From contig NC_030387.2 of assembly GCF_001625215.2 (NCBI RefSeq), positions 6,104,501 through 6,168,500 on the forward strand: DNA of 64,000 bases, in the 5' to 3' direction. The notes beneath the pieces are model-generated. The model had not been told where the DNA came from. It searched no databases and saw only the letters and a program-made list of their open reading frames with translations. This DNA is from Daucus carota subsp. sativus (Eukaryota > Streptophyta > Magnoliopsida > Apiales > Apiaceae). Within the stretch, counting starts at the first letter, position 1. The number at the start of each line of letters is the position of its first letter. Positions 1 to 11,447 of the stretch are shown here, piece after piece. The position numbers and the translations under genes are program-made.

Positions 1-1929
1 AAAAATATATATACTGCATATCAGGGTCCAGGTTCCTCAAACATGTACCCGGTATTAAAAGTTTGTTTTAATATTCATCCGGCTGCCCACAGATCTCTTG
101 AGTTTTTGGCACACACTCATTTGACCGCTTAATTAAAACTATTATTTTTAAAATTTTCATTTTCCAAATTATAATATTAATCATGTACTATTATTAAAAA
201 AAAAAATTTAAAAATAACGATTTTAACTATGCGGTCAAAGGACTTAAAAATGTGTGCCAAAAAGTCAAACGACTTATATTTCAAAACAGAGGGAGTATGT
301 TATTTAACCGGTCTCCATACATATACTAGGGAACATACATATATTAGCGAACTGGAACCATATGATATATCAATGATTATTTTTATATATTTATATTGAA
401 ATATCACTGATCAAAAATGTCGTTATTCATTTTGAAAATGAGTAATTTAATATATTTTTATTTGATGTATATAATTTTTTTACAGAAATAACTTTTTTTT
501 TTTGGTAGGATGGGTTAAGACAATAAATTAATTAAGATAACCTGCATCACTTTTCAACATTAAGAAACACGTCATGGGAAGTTGAAATTCAGTAAAAAAG
601 ACAATTATAAAAAACTTTCATCAGAAGTTGATATTTAGTCCAAAAAAAGACAATTATAAAAGTTTTTCTTAAGCAATCCAGTGAGTTGCACGGTTACAAA
701 AACGAGACACATGAGATAAGCATATATTCGAAATATACGCTATAAATCTGGAATTTTCTATAATAGCAGCAGCTGAGTCCTAAAGAGATGCAGTATACCG
801 CAAGAGTTGAGCGGTATGAGGAAGATATTGTCAAGTACACCATCACAATTCTACCTCATCGATAATGCATACTACCTCATCGATAATGCATGGTGAGAGA
901 TTTACGGCGATGAATAATTGATGACATAGTTTGGAGACTCCAAACACGAGGAATTTAACAATGATAAATATTCAGATTAAGCTTAAGAGGCTGATTTAAT
1001 AATTAAGAAAAGACAAATCCAAATTGACTAGGCAATGAAAGAAAATCCAGATATGAGATATAAATTCTCTTTAGGGGTAGTAACAACAATGAGAGAGTTA
1101 ACCATTGCAGATTTGCTGCAGGACATACCTGGCAAAGAAGAAATAAGAGTTAAAAAAACTCGAGAATTAAACTACTCTCATCTAGTCACACTCAAAATCC
1201 ACGTGCTCTACAGATTCAATGTTATCATGACAAATTAAACGGTTTGAGGATGATGAGCAGTTACAAATTTTCTTTTGTTGCTAAAACATTAACCAAAAGC
1301 TTCCACATAATTTTTTTAATTTAGGTTGTGCTCAAAGAGACCTAATAAGATTTCAAAATGATTTGATATGCGTAGAAGAAGCTGAAGTTTGTTGAGAATC
1401 ATGAGGTTGGACTAAATTCAAGTCAACACGATAGCCAGATTTTCTTTACGATTTTAAAAAGTAGGTACACAAAATTCAAAAAATTTCTAGGATATCAAAA
1501 ACTCGAGGGCCGGTTCCGGATGTATTATGCACCATGTATCTCGAAAAATGTTCTTTCATATAATTATTTAAAAAGGTCGATAAATATGTAATTTTTCAAA
1601 AAGTTTAGAACTTTTAATATTAATAGATGAACGAATAAAGTGATGGATATAAATTGTTACTACGTCTTGTGTGAGTATGAGATTGATTAGCACCCAAAAG
1701 CAACTTGCTAGAGTTGCTGGTGTTGGTTTAATAACTTCTCACGGAAAAAATCCTGATATAGATGACTCGTTTGTAAATGTAAATAAATGAAATTGATACA
1801 AGCACGGTCCATTTCCTCTTATCAACTTAATAAACACATACATGCAATCGATCACTCACATGTCACAACTATATGCACTCTAACACAATGCGTAGTTCTA
1901 ATTCAAGAACATCACGATATCAGTGCAGC
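1..1929. other. AT-rich intergenic region
   Basis: No convincing gene. It holds a decayed Stowaway-like MITE near the left edge (listed separately) and a short tandem duplication at about 853-894, where a unit reading tacctcatcgataatgca occurs twice. The open frame at 1035-1238 has no recognisable domain, codon pattern or splice context and is taken as chance. The right end is the 3' flank of the receptor kinase gene. Confidence 0.6.
74..295. mobile_element. Decayed Stowaway-like MITE
   Basis: The right end reads gagggagta, the usual Stowaway terminus next to a TA target. Inner arms pair by inversion: a tttgaccgc stretch near 119-130 against gcggtcaaa near 231-239, and the ggcacaca near 108 against tgtgtgcc near 251. 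The left terminus is diverged (ttcatccggctg). Stowaway elements are non-autonomous Tc1/mariner derivatives with TA target duplications. It is non-coding and old, judged by end decay. Confidence 0.6.
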
Positions 1930-4876
1930 TTAAACCGGCATCACGTCCAGTGATCTCGACAGGGAAGTTGCTGATGCGCTCAGATCCATCTTTGATCTCT
2001 GTAATCAATGTTCAACAATTTCAAATTTTATATGCAATTGTACAATTTTTCCACTATTACAAGTTTTCATTTTAAATAGTACAATAGTAATAGTCTGTTT
2101 GGAAACTTATATTTCATTTGAAATCCTGAATTTAATCAAATATCCTTTTTGGGAATTTGGATTTGGATTTCATTTGAAATCCAGAAATTCAGATATTAGT
2201 ATAAATCTGAATGGCAATTCAAATCATGTCATTTGAAATGAAATTCATATTTCGAGACAGTTTTTAAAAGTCGGACGAATTTACCTTTTCTGCGATAGTG
2301 TTTTTCCAGGCTTTATCCATTTCATCAAAAACGACATCGATTGTAGGTCGGCCTTTGCTTGATCTAGCAACACACAGTACCGCGACTTGTAAAATTGATT
2401 CGTAGTCCACACTGTTGAGATTTCCCTGTAGCCTCGGGTCTTTGATCTCAGATAATGGCCGTTTCCCCATACTCACATCCTTCGCCTGCACAAACATTTG
2501 AATTAACGGATAACAAATAGACACTTGGCCCGAACGATCTTCTAATCAAATGCTTAAGCATTTACAACAGTGTTTTATGTTTTCTATGAACAATGATCAA
2601 AAAAATTCATATTAACATGGATTAAGGTAGGCTACCTTTCGTGTAAGCTGGTCTCTTGCATCAAGATCAAGCTCGATGACTTTTTGTCCAGAAAGAAGTT
2701 GGAGGGCTACGATGCCGAAACTATAGATATCACTGGCACAAGTTAACTTGGCGTTGCTCATGTACTCAGGATCCATATATCCTATGGTTCCTCTGACATC
2801 AGTGAATACCTTGCTCTCCTCAATGCCCAACATTTTTGCCAACCCGAAATCAGAGAGTTTAGGTTCCAAGTTCTCAGTCAATAGGATGTTTGTCAGCTGT
2901 AAACAATCAGTGGCATTCTTCAGATTTTTAATAATAATAAAAAAAAATTCTAGAACAAATGAATGATCTCTCTATATACCTTGATATCTCTATGAACAAT
3001 GCATCCGTCGATGTAATGATGAAGATATCTTAGTCCAAGTGAACAATCCCTCAATATTTTTACCCTTCTTTCCCATGTAAGAAATGTATCTTTCCCTGAA
3101 TATTTAAGATTTAATCAGTAAGCACGCGAATTTAATAGCAAGACAGCAATTCATCGCGTAAGCAGAATAGGTGACTTACTAAGAAGGTGTTGAGCCAGGT
3201 TTCCGTTTGAGCAATATTCATAAACCAGGTACTGTTCTCCATCCTCAGTGCAGCAGCCAAAAAGACAAACAAGATTTGGATGTCGAACTCTTGAAAGACC
3301 TTCTACTTCACGCGTAAATGTGTCTGAATTGTTGCTCTTGTATATATGCTTGATGGCCACAACTTGTCCACTTGGTAAAATCCCCTTGTAAACAGTTCCA
3401 GCACTTCCGCGACCTAGGCATTTCTTTTCATTGCCAAAGTTAATTGCATTCTCAATCTCTGCCTTGGAAAATCTGTAGAGTCCAGACCATGTTGCAATCT
3501 CCTTGGCTTTCACATGTTTGTAATCCTTTTTATTGTTCTTGATTACGTGTTTTATCAGAACGATGACCAAGATAAGAACAATGGCCGCTATGACAAGAGC
3601 CAAGAGAGCTTTCACCAGAGAAACTGAGACATACATAAAATCCATCGACAAATGTGCTGATCAATAACTAAACATGCCATATAAACGTGTTAAACTGCGG
3701 TCTGTGAACAAACTTATACAAGATTTAGTAAATAATCTGTGACTTTAAACTGAAGGATCTTATATGATAAACATGTACAGACAGAGTTGGACTTACATTT
3801 GAGTTTGATATAACCTGGATCTGTAAGAAGACAAATTAAAATTGAGTCAATAAATATTGCAAGCTTATAAAAACTTGATTCAAAATTCTATGGCTTGAGA
3901 GATTAAATTTGTTCAAGTGGTCTTACCATATATATTTAGAGCAGATGCACATCTAAATAGATCACTGACATACAAGGGATCACTTATTCTCTGTGCTGCA
4001 AGGGAAATTAATATCGCCACACCACATGTAGCTCCCTCTGTATCATTTCCAGATTTTTGATACTTACTTAACAAGTGAGCTTTGGCACGTGTTATAGCAT
4101 CCGTGCACGTGCTGCAATCTCTGTCGAATGAATATCCAAACTGAGAACAACTTACTGAAGCATTGTGAAAGAAATCATCGCTTATCATGTCAGAATATGA
4201 CATTGCAGAACATTTAGTACTGTTGAAGTATAGATTTTTGAAGCCACAAGAAGGTATAGAGACAGAGGATTGTCTCAAGAATGGACCGCTACAGTTCTCC
4301 CACTTGTCATTTTGAAGGAAGAGAGAGTCTGCATTTTTACCGAGGTTCGCTCTTAAGGCCAATGCCTTCACAAAAACTGCCAATGCATTTCTGCAACAAA
4401 TGGATGTAGTCACGCTGTTCCATGCATTGATCTCCTTTGGTGTGTTTATACATTCACCCTCTGGCTGGTAAGGAAATGGGGTCAAATTTAGCTCACATGC
4501 TGCATTTGGCCATCAGACATGCAATTATGTTAGCAAGAAAACCTTGTGTGATGTAAACTGTAGTTAAATCAAGAACTAGGTAGGATCCATAATAAGCAAC
4601 TCCAACCCTTCAAATCCTTAGCTAAAAAATGAGTTCGCATGCCAAAAATAAAAAATATACATAAAACTAATATGTTAATCCTTAGCTAAACATAAAACTG
4701 AAAAAGAAAGATAAAAATCCGTCGAAGGGCCAAGAGAGATATGATTTACCTTTGTCTTCAGGAGAAGGGGGTAAAGGGGCTGTAGAGTCAGCTACACAAC
4801 AAATGAAGCAGGCTGCAACAGCAAAGAGTTTTAGCATCCCATGGCACAAAAACAAGTTCTGGTACCTTCTTCTCAT
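1930..4876 (-). CDS. SPARK-domain receptor-like serine/threonine kinase
   Basis: Plasma-membrane receptor kinase, predicted 615 residues in eight exons: 4876-4750, 4499-3927, 3820-3797 (24 bases), 3656-3180, 3095-2980, 2896-2636, 2485-2285 and 1998-1930. All junctions are GT-AG and phases agree. Seen: a signal peptide (about residues 1-29); a cysteine-rich ectodomain with a CC pair and a CSTC motif, the SPARK pattern of plant kinases such as At1g11050; a membrane helix at about 252-276; then a kinase with P-loop GRGSAGTV (323-330), Lys344 in VAIK, HRD 435-437, DFG 455-457 and GTIGYMDPEY. All key catalytic residues are present, so it should be an active RD kinase. Ligand and pathway cannot be read from sequence. 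Some SPARK kinases act in arbuscular mycorrhiza, but that role should not be transferred here. The last exon has two possible acceptors two bases apart, giving different C-termini; the shorter, ending SLDVMPV, is used here. A full kinase domain makes the class call firm; the SPARK label is less so. Confidence 0.85.
2090..2262. repeat. Inverted-repeat stretch in the last intron of the receptor kinase gene
   Basis: Several copies of atttcatttgaaat-type palindromic words recur between about 2107 and 2255 (tttcatttgaaatcc, catttgaaatccag, catttgaaatgaaatt). They suggest a decayed inverted-repeat element or hairpin-prone intron sequence. No terminal structure or target duplication could be fixed. 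Confidence 0.35.
4595..4690. mobile_element. Fragment of a Tourist-like MITE in intron 1 of the receptor kinase gene
   Basis: The stretch ctccaacccttcaaatcc followed by ttagctaaaaaatgagtt and a gcatgccaaaaataaaaaa block matches, in order, the left arm of the fuller element at 60232-60626 (ctccaaccatctaaagcc, ttggctaaaaagtg, gcatacctaaaataaaaaa). Only the left arm seems preserved. The host intron's splice sites are not touched. Confidence 0.45.
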
Positions 4877-5577
4877 CTTCTTCTGATAGCTAATAGGTCA
4901 TCTGTACTAGTTTAGTCTCATGCATCGTCTTCGATCTAGCTAACTAATTAAGGGATCAATCAGTAACCTCCAATTTATTTTAAGGAAGTTACTTCATGCA
5001 GTGGATGTCTAAACTTATACCAAGATGACTACCTCTTTTCCACCGATAAAAAGATTATACAAATTCGGATATTCTTGTTCTGGTGCTAGATTTCTTAGTG
5101 ACAGTACACTTTCGTACCTAGTAATAATCAATTTGCTCAATAGTATCTATAATCTTCTGTTTCCTTCTGTATAATATATGTATAGTTTAACTTATGTTCA
5201 TTGCAGCATCTCCTGTTGTTTATTCAAAACAAGAATAATATGACAAAGAACTGGAGATGTATTTAGCTTCGATAGTTCCCAAGGTTTTTCGCGTACCATT
5301 GGTTACTTATAGATAACATTAAAAAAGAAATCTGTGGGCTAGTAGAAATTATAAAACAATGGTGGTACAATGACATGCTCAGGACCTGCAGATATAAAGT
5401 GCTCACTCGAATCGCCTTCTTCAGTTATGCAGTGAATGCTAAACTTTATTTGTTTCTGAAACCATAGATCATCTGACATGAACTTCGAAAAAAAAGGATT
5501 GTATCAAAAGTAATTATATGAACACTGAAGAAAAAGGCAGATACAACAATAATAATAAACAGTTTTTTGTCTCAAAA
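4877..5577. other. Intergenic spacer between receptor kinase and F-box gene
   Basis: Contains the upstream region of the receptor kinase gene and the 3' flank of the F-box gene, both on the minus strand. No further gene, RNA or element was recognised. Confidence 0.6.
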
Positions 5578-6798
5578 CTAATTATCATCTTCTTTAGCAG
5601 TCCACTCAACCTGCTTGGATCCTTGAATTGAAACTAGGCTCTCCGTGTACTTGAAAATTTTAAAGGGATAAATTTCAGGAATATTTTGTGCCTCTGTTCC
5701 GTCTGAATCATATAAGAACAAGTGATTAGCGGTTCTTACCAGGATGTGATCAAACCTGTTTAAGTAGCCACAAACCTTATCTATTCCAGATGATTCAAAA
5801 CTTAACATCAGAGTCCATGATCCCTTAATTCTATCAGGAAGGCATGCATCTCCCACGGTCCACAAGCGGATTGTGCCATGATAAACATTGCTGTCATTCT
5901 CACTATAGGTAATCACAGCAATAAAATCTTTGAACTCCGTGACACGAGCAGTAAAATATGTTGGTTCCTCATCAGCAAAATTTTGCACATTGTCAGGGTA
6001 GTAGATATCATAATCAAACACTTCATTATTCAGATCAAACGTCATTAAGCCACTCGACCATGTGCAGTAAATAAATCCATTCAGGCAGAGATCAAAAGTG
6101 TCATATGTTGGGAATTTCATGGTGTTAGGCTCAAGCTCTCGCCAAGCATTGGTGTTTGTAGAATATACCTCTGCACCAATGAAGTGTTCCAGGTGTACCA
6201 TTCTGACAACCTTAAAATCATTTGAAATTGGATCAAAACCAAGCCCGAAGCACAATGAGCGAAGACACTTGGTTGCTCGTATGTTGTGTTGCACAAGGAG
6301 CTTGGATTGCCTAGTTGCAGGGTTCCAAAGATAGGTATCATTGTTTTGGTAGATAGGAGAGCCCCTGTCAGACTCCGGAGGGAAATCTGAGACGAGACAA
6401 ATAATGCCATTACAAGAACCAGCAACGAACAACTTAGGAACAAAGCGGAAGTGAAGCTGAGAGTAAGGACGCTGGATACCAACATCCATTTGAAAAGGAT
6501 AGAGGTGGAGCAGAAAAATGGAGTCATCATTTCTGTTGAAGCAGTTGATGACGAAAGAGTCTTTGTTTTCAAGGCTTGTGATGGCACGACGGTGGTGCAA
6601 GTCGATGAAATTAGCATTTGTGATCACAGAAAGCCAAGTCTTGGACACTGTCCTGAGTTGGAGTAAACATTTCACTGCAAGCCTTGATAGAATGTCCATG
6701 AGTACATCCTCTGGTAAACTGTCACCAGTGAAAGTCACCGGGAAAACGCCTTCTTCTGGATTTGCCATTGTGGAATCTAAAAAGTCGATTTGATCCAA
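5578..6798 (-). CDS. F-box protein, CPR1/F-box-associated (FBA) type
   Basis: Single-exon gene of 406 residues. The N-terminal F-box spans about residues 27-72 (SLPEDVLMDILSRLAVK, then LLQLRTVSKTWLSVI) and should bind an ASK/SKP1 adaptor in an SCF ubiquitin ligase. The rest follows the plant F-box-associated layout: GSCNGIICL near 130, a LWNPATRQSKLL block, then FGLGFDPISNDFKVVRM, which is the hallmark FGFD-x-xxxDYKVVR motif of this family. The length is normal for the family. An in-frame ATG ten codons downstream (MANPEEG) could also be used. Substrate is unknown; the family is large and fast-evolving in plants, so no orthologue is claimed. No break is seen, and the gene is flanked by unrelated genes. 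Confidence 0.88.
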   Translation of the reverse strand: MDQIDFLDSTMANPEEGVFPVTFTGDSLPEDVLMDILSRLAVKCLLQLRTVSKTWLSVITNANFIDLHHRRAITSLENKDSFVINCFNRNDDSIFLLHLYPFQMDVGIQRPYSQLHFRFVPKLFVAGSCNGIICLVSDFPPESDRGSPIYQNNDTYLWNPATRQSKLLVQHNIRATKCLRSLCFGLGFDPISNDFKVVRMVHLEHFIGAEVYSTNTNAWRELEPNTMKFPTYDTFDLCLNGFIYCTWSSGLMTFDLNNEVFDYDIYYPDNVQNFADEEPTYFTARVTEFKDFIAVITYSENDSNVYHGTIRLWTVGDACLPDRIKGSWTLMLSFESSGIDKVCGYLNRFDHILVRTANHLFLYDSDGTEAQNIPEIYPFKIFKYTESLVSIQGSKQVEWTAKEDDN

Positions 6799-7520
6799 TC
6801 TATGAGAAATCAGAATAAGGGTCAGATTTATCTCCCACAGAAATTTGATTAAAATTTGACAACAGGGCCTAGTTGTTCTTTTTACTTCTTAAAAAACATA
6901 ATGTCAACGAATTGTCCATGTTCTACAGCTATGTCCAGAAACTTATACTCTCAGATGTGATTTCATTAAAGAAAACGTGTCATCGATTTGAAAGAATCTC
7001 AACGCTAAAACAACTTGGATTAATCATTCATAATTTTCGCTGCCACTAGAGTTTTGAGGCACATTGACAACGAAATATCATATTTCTTGCACAGAACTGA
7101 TTATTAAGAAAGCCAAATGACAACTGTGCTTTCTGAAGTTCAACAGATCAAATGATGGCATCTCTACAACAAAAAAAGAGTATATAGTTGGGTTAATTTT
7201 CCCTAGATCTACGCCGTCCAGAACTGCTGCATTCAAGAAAGTCACAGGCCTCAGAAGAATTCCTTATAATTAATATAGAAGGATTCCTTCCATATCAAGA
7301 AGAAATGACGCGATCAATTTACACCTCCTTAATCATAAATAAGGATACTTTGAAGTCTATCATTAGTGACTATGAGCTGGTAATTTACTAGTAGCACGTC
7401 GAAAACCTTGATCAGACTAACCAAAATCTTTCAATAGTTGCACTTGTACATTTGGAGTATTGCAAATAGAAAAACAAAGTTCGATACAAATGCAACACTA
7501 ACACTAGTTGAGTACAAATC
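6799..7520. other. Intergenic spacer between F-box and pectin methylesterase genes
   Basis: Upstream region of the F-box gene and 3' flank of the pectin methylesterase gene, both on the minus strand. Nothing else is recognised. Confidence 0.6.
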
Positions 7521-9021
7521 TTATGAACATGTATCATCCACAATTCCTTCCAGTACAGGTGGAGGAAGAAGCCAGGTAGATGCATTAATATGCGCAAGGG
7601 TTATGAATTGTTTAGCAACAGCACCAGATAATCTCTTCACAAAACCGGGCCGCTGGTCTGGCGTGGCTCCAGGCCCTCTGTTCTCAAATTCCGCAAAGTA
7701 TGCAGTTCTGCATTCAATAACACACAAATATACTATCTGTCCTGAACAATATTTACCAAAAAAAAAAAAGAGAAGAAGAAACAACTTACTTAGCATACTG
7801 TGGTCTGCCTAGGGATGACCAGCCTCGAGGATGAACAACATCCCCCATCTCAGTATACGAAAAAATCACCTTAGGATGTGACCTCCAAGTCCTCCCCAAG
7901 TAGGTCTTCATCGTGTTCCCTGTCACAGAACAATGCACAAACGAGTATCCCAGGTCAGCATTCGGATCATCATTCGCGTGTGCAGTTATCACATCTCCTG
8001 GCATCGCCCCCTCCAATACGTGTAGTTCTGTACTCAAATACAAAGATTTGGCATTGCCAAATATAAAATCCACCGTTCCTTCAATGTGACAATCCTTGAA
8101 AAAATGGTACCCCTTATCGTCACATAAGGTGTCCTGATATCCGTGCATCTTCACGTTGTAGTACGCTGCCTTATTGCCACTCACTCTCATTGCCAATGCT
8201 TGAGCCAGGAGTCGCCCATCCGGCCTTGGCGTCGTGTTCTGCCCGATCCATACCACAAATTAACAAACAAATTATTCAGTTGCATTACACACGGGTCACG
8301 TTTTATGGAGAACACGTTTTAGTGTCAAAATACTGAGAACACTATTGCATAACAATACAATATTAAAAAAATAAAATAATTGCAAAACAGTTGTTCTGCC
8401 CTTTTTGAAAAGTGAAGAACAACTGTTCTTATTATTCTCACAATCAAACTGTTCTCACTTGAATCACAGCCCGTTACATATAGTATAAATATATAAAAAT
8501 TCAGTTTAACTTACGACGATTCTGAGATTAACAGCCATGAAATAATCAGCTGTAGTTTCAACCGTCAATGTGCCACTATTAGTAGTTCCATAAGTCCTAG
8601 CACTCCCATTATACCATATAACCGGAACATCACTCGGATCTCCATAAAGCGTCACAAACGTTTGGTAATGATCAACTTTCAGTTTCTCAAAATAATGTCC
8701 TCCACCAATAAAAATAATAACACGATACTTATTACATCTCGGAACACTCCTGATAGCTCCACTGATTGTCTCAAAATCCCCACTTCCGTCTTGCCTGACA
8801 GAGATGATTCTTGGCGGCTTTGATTCCGCCCTGGCTAAGGCCGGATCCAGCCCCTCACGCCCACTGGCCGGGGCAACATTTCTGTCAAACCAAGCTGAAA
8901 CTTGGGATTTATCTGAAGGGATTGGATCTGCATCATCACTTACAACTTTCGGAACCAGTAGCACAAGAATGGTGACCAGAACTGCATCAAATGTGACACG
9001 GCTAGCCCTGTTTTTACACAT
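7521..9021 (-). CDS. Pectin methylesterase (pectinesterase, CE8), type II secreted
   Basis: Removes methyl groups from cell-wall homogalacturonan. Predicted 380 residues in three exons: 9021-8515, 8238-7790 and 7707-7521, with GT-AG junctions and matching phases. Seen: an N-terminal hydrophobic signal segment (VLVTILVLLVPKVV); the GHYFEKLKV block where the family has GxYxE; then QALA (Gln182), YQDTL with acid/base Asp205, GTVDFIFGNA with nucleophile Asp226, and YLGRTW with Arg285 and Trp287. All catalytic residues of family CE8 are present. There is no pro-region related to PMEI, so it is a type II enzyme, like the short Arabidopsis pectinesterases (for example PME11, PME53, PME63). LGRTW replaces the more usual LGRPW. 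The third exon's TAYFAEFENRGPGA matches the family's conserved end region. It should be secreted to the apoplast and active. Confidence 0.9.
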
Positions 9022-10005
9022 TTGTTTGTTCTTGTGCAGAGGTTTAGCATATGACTAGTGTTTGGACTGCATGGAGTAGAGTTATTTACGTGTGTCTAGT
9101 GTTGTTGAGAAAGATAAGTGAAAACTGGAGAGATTATTTCAAATGGAGAGCTTATCGGCCATTCTGTTGAAATTAGTTAAATTCAAACTAAACAGCTTGG
9201 AGTTGTAGACATGGATGTGACTTGGACTCTTACAAATATTACATCTTTTATTTGTTTTTCAATAATTTTAAAAATGTAACATAAAGTTTTTGTTGAAAAT
9301 TTACATATTTATTTATACTTTTAGATATCGATATGAATTGATCAATAGATTCATAGATATTTATGACATAAAAATTAGAGAAATTAAGAAATAAACTCTT
9401 AGTTTTGGTTTTAATGTTCACATTTTTTGTGTAGTTTCAATATTAACAATTTAATTACCTAAAAACGTATTTTTCAAAATTAATAAATTATAATTTTTAA
9501 TTAGTATATTAACTTTTATCAAAGATTGCATCCGAGTGTTAAAGTTGATTATTTTAATAAAAAAAATATGATTTTCATTAGAAAATTGTTCTCATGTGAG
9601 AGTGTCGGTATTTGAGGTTTCCCTGTTTAAAAAAAAAGAAATAATGACAAATGCATGTAATAAGTCATTTATAAGAAAAACATGCATTTCTTAAGTTATG
9701 TGATTGTTAAAAAAATATATAAACTTCTTAATTAAATATATAACTAGTTAAAAAAATATTTAAAAATAAATTAATAAGTGTTTGCTATTAACATATATCG
9801 GAGCATGATGTATAAAAAAAATAAAAAAACTTTATACATATTATAGGTGAATTTTTCAATGGTTCAATCAATCTGAATGTGCACCCAACAAAAAAGAAGA
9901 ACACAATAATAAAGAACAAACACAATAACGACACATGTTTAACTCCTAATTATCGATTGGCACAACTAATTTTATCAGTATATATATATACTGTATGCTT
10001 TACAT
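9022..10005. other. AT-rich intergenic region upstream of the pectin methylesterase gene
   Basis: Strongly AT-rich spacer with the pectin methylesterase promoter at its left end. Long A and T runs and a short TA tract near 9979-9990 are visible. No gene or element with definable ends was found. Confidence 0.55.
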
Positions 10006-10408
10006 ATGATTGAAAAAAGGGTGAGTGCCTTTTATAATCACTTTTCACAAAACACTGCCCAAAATGACCATGTGCAGGAACAATGCCCAAAATAACCACT
10101 GAAACACGCATTCACCATATGCGTGTGTAGTGAACAAAGAAAAAGCAAAGAATACGCATTCTCCATATGCGTATATGTTGTTGACTCAGCACATTCACGC
10201 ATGTGGAGAATGCGTATACCACCACTGTGCATAGTGCATGCGCATTCTCCACATGCGTGTTCTTTATATATTTTTTTTAAAAACGCACACGCATATGTGA
10301 GATGCGTGTTTGAGTGAGTAAAATGGGCACCTTTCCCGCAGACGGTCATTTTGGGCACTTGACCCCTGAAAAAGTGTTAATTTTGGCATTTTCTCTTGAA
10401 AAAATCAT
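10006..10408. mobile_element. Foldback-type DNA element with about 120-bp inverted arms
   Basis: The two ends pair by inversion over roughly 120 bases. On the left, tgcccaaaatgaccatgtgc and an acacgcattcaccatatgcg block match, on the right in reverse complement, tgcccaaaatgaccgtctgc and acacgcatctcacatatgcg. The middle carries further copies of a small palindrome-like module (cgcattctccatatgcg and variants) near 10096, 10156, 10195, 10230 and 10285 in both orientations. It has no coding capacity; an open frame on the minus strand across it is a by-product of the repeat. The family is not recognised, and long arms with subrepeats suggest a foldback or Mutator-like derivative. Confidence 0.65.
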
Positions 10409-10715
10409 TTTGTGATTCATAAAACTAAAACATATATTCATTCCTTTCAAAAAAAAAAACATATATTCATTCATCTTTTCTTTCTTAGAATTAGAATTTT
10501 TTAATTTTCAAATTCTAAACACTATTTGAGTAGCATTTCGCATTAAATCGTCACATAACATTATATTTTGTAGAAATTTTCAGAACTAAAACATATACAT
10601 ACATGAAATAGAGTAGCATTTTACACTAAATTAACTAATAACGTTATACTCTTGCAAGAAACAGACGTGTATTTTTTTTTATTTCTTAACCAAATATTGC
10701 ACACATGAAATTAAC

Positions 10716-11178
10716 GAGGGTGTATTCGATTGGGATTTTAATGGATTGTTTTTAGTCTACGGATTTTAATGGATTGTGTGTGATTTTGATTTTGTGCGGA
10801 TTCTTAATAAAATGTCGCAGAGTTTATAGGATTTAAGCACAATGCTTCAAAATCCCATTGATTTTGGTGGGATTTCAAAAAACTTAAAATACACTGAAGA
10901 ATACTACAAAATCCATCATTTTATGAAATGCAAAAAAATCCATCAGCATTTGAATACCATCAGATTTTAATGGATTTTAAAGAATCCCAATTGAATACCA
11001 TCGGATTTTAAAACATAATTTAAAATCCCAATTGAATACCACCGGATTTTGTAGCATAATTTAAAATCCAAATTGAATACCTCAAGATTTTAATGGATTT
11101 CAAACAATCCCAATCGAATACCCTCGGATTTCATGAATGCAAAAAAATGCTTTAAAATCCCAATCCAATACACCCCTC
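10716..11178. mobile_element. Tourist-like MITE (probable PIF/Harbinger relative)
   Basis: It opens with gagggtgtattcgattggg and closes with the inverse of gaggggtgtattggattggg, giving terminal inverted repeats of about 28 bases with few mismatches. TAA stands at both sides (10712-10714, with one extra base, and 11179-11181), fitting a three-base target site. Inside, a module containing aatcccaattgaatacca and ggattttaaa repeats about three to four times between about 10970 and 11130. It is non-coding. A decayed relative lies near 23981-24383. Confidence 0.6.
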
Positions 11179-11269
11179 TAAAAAGTGATTAAAAAGTGAT
11201 ATATCGGACAATTTCTCGCCAATGTTGTGTATTTTGTGGGGGCCTTTTGTCGCTAGTTAACTGAGTTCT

Positions 11270-11447
11270 AAATATTTCCTCCGCTCAGCTCAGGGCTCAG
11301 CCTTGTTCTCTCTCAGTCCCCATCGCGTTGTGCTCAGTCTGTGCCGTACACCGTATATCTGTCTTCTCCGCCGCGCTATGCCCTAATCGCTCGCTTCCCA
11401 ATCCCGTATTTGATCGCCCTGCTTTCTGATTTTCTCCGATCCTCCAG
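11270..11447 (+). promoter_or_regulatory. Candidate 5' leader exon of the UTR5-like transporter gene
   Basis: A CT-rich, GC-richer island (ctctctcagtccccatcg, ccgccgcgctatgcccta) ends in tcctccag followed by gtaatt, a good donor. This looks like a plant 5' untranslated exon with a leader intron. The next recognised plus-strand coding exon starts at 16594, which would make the leader intron about 5 kb. Alternatively the transporter has its own start near 16450, and this island belongs to a lost or non-coding gene. Transcript data are needed to decide. Confidence 0.35.

Noticed and set aside
6117-6793. Several 70-170-residue frames overlapping the F-box gene on both strands
   Set aside because: Shadows of the F-box coding sequence; none has domain character.
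10038-10358. 106-residue cysteine- and histidine-rich frame on the minus strand
   Set aside because: The residues come from translating the repeated cgcatatg-type module of a foldback element; the opposite strand is open too, as expected of palindromic repeats.
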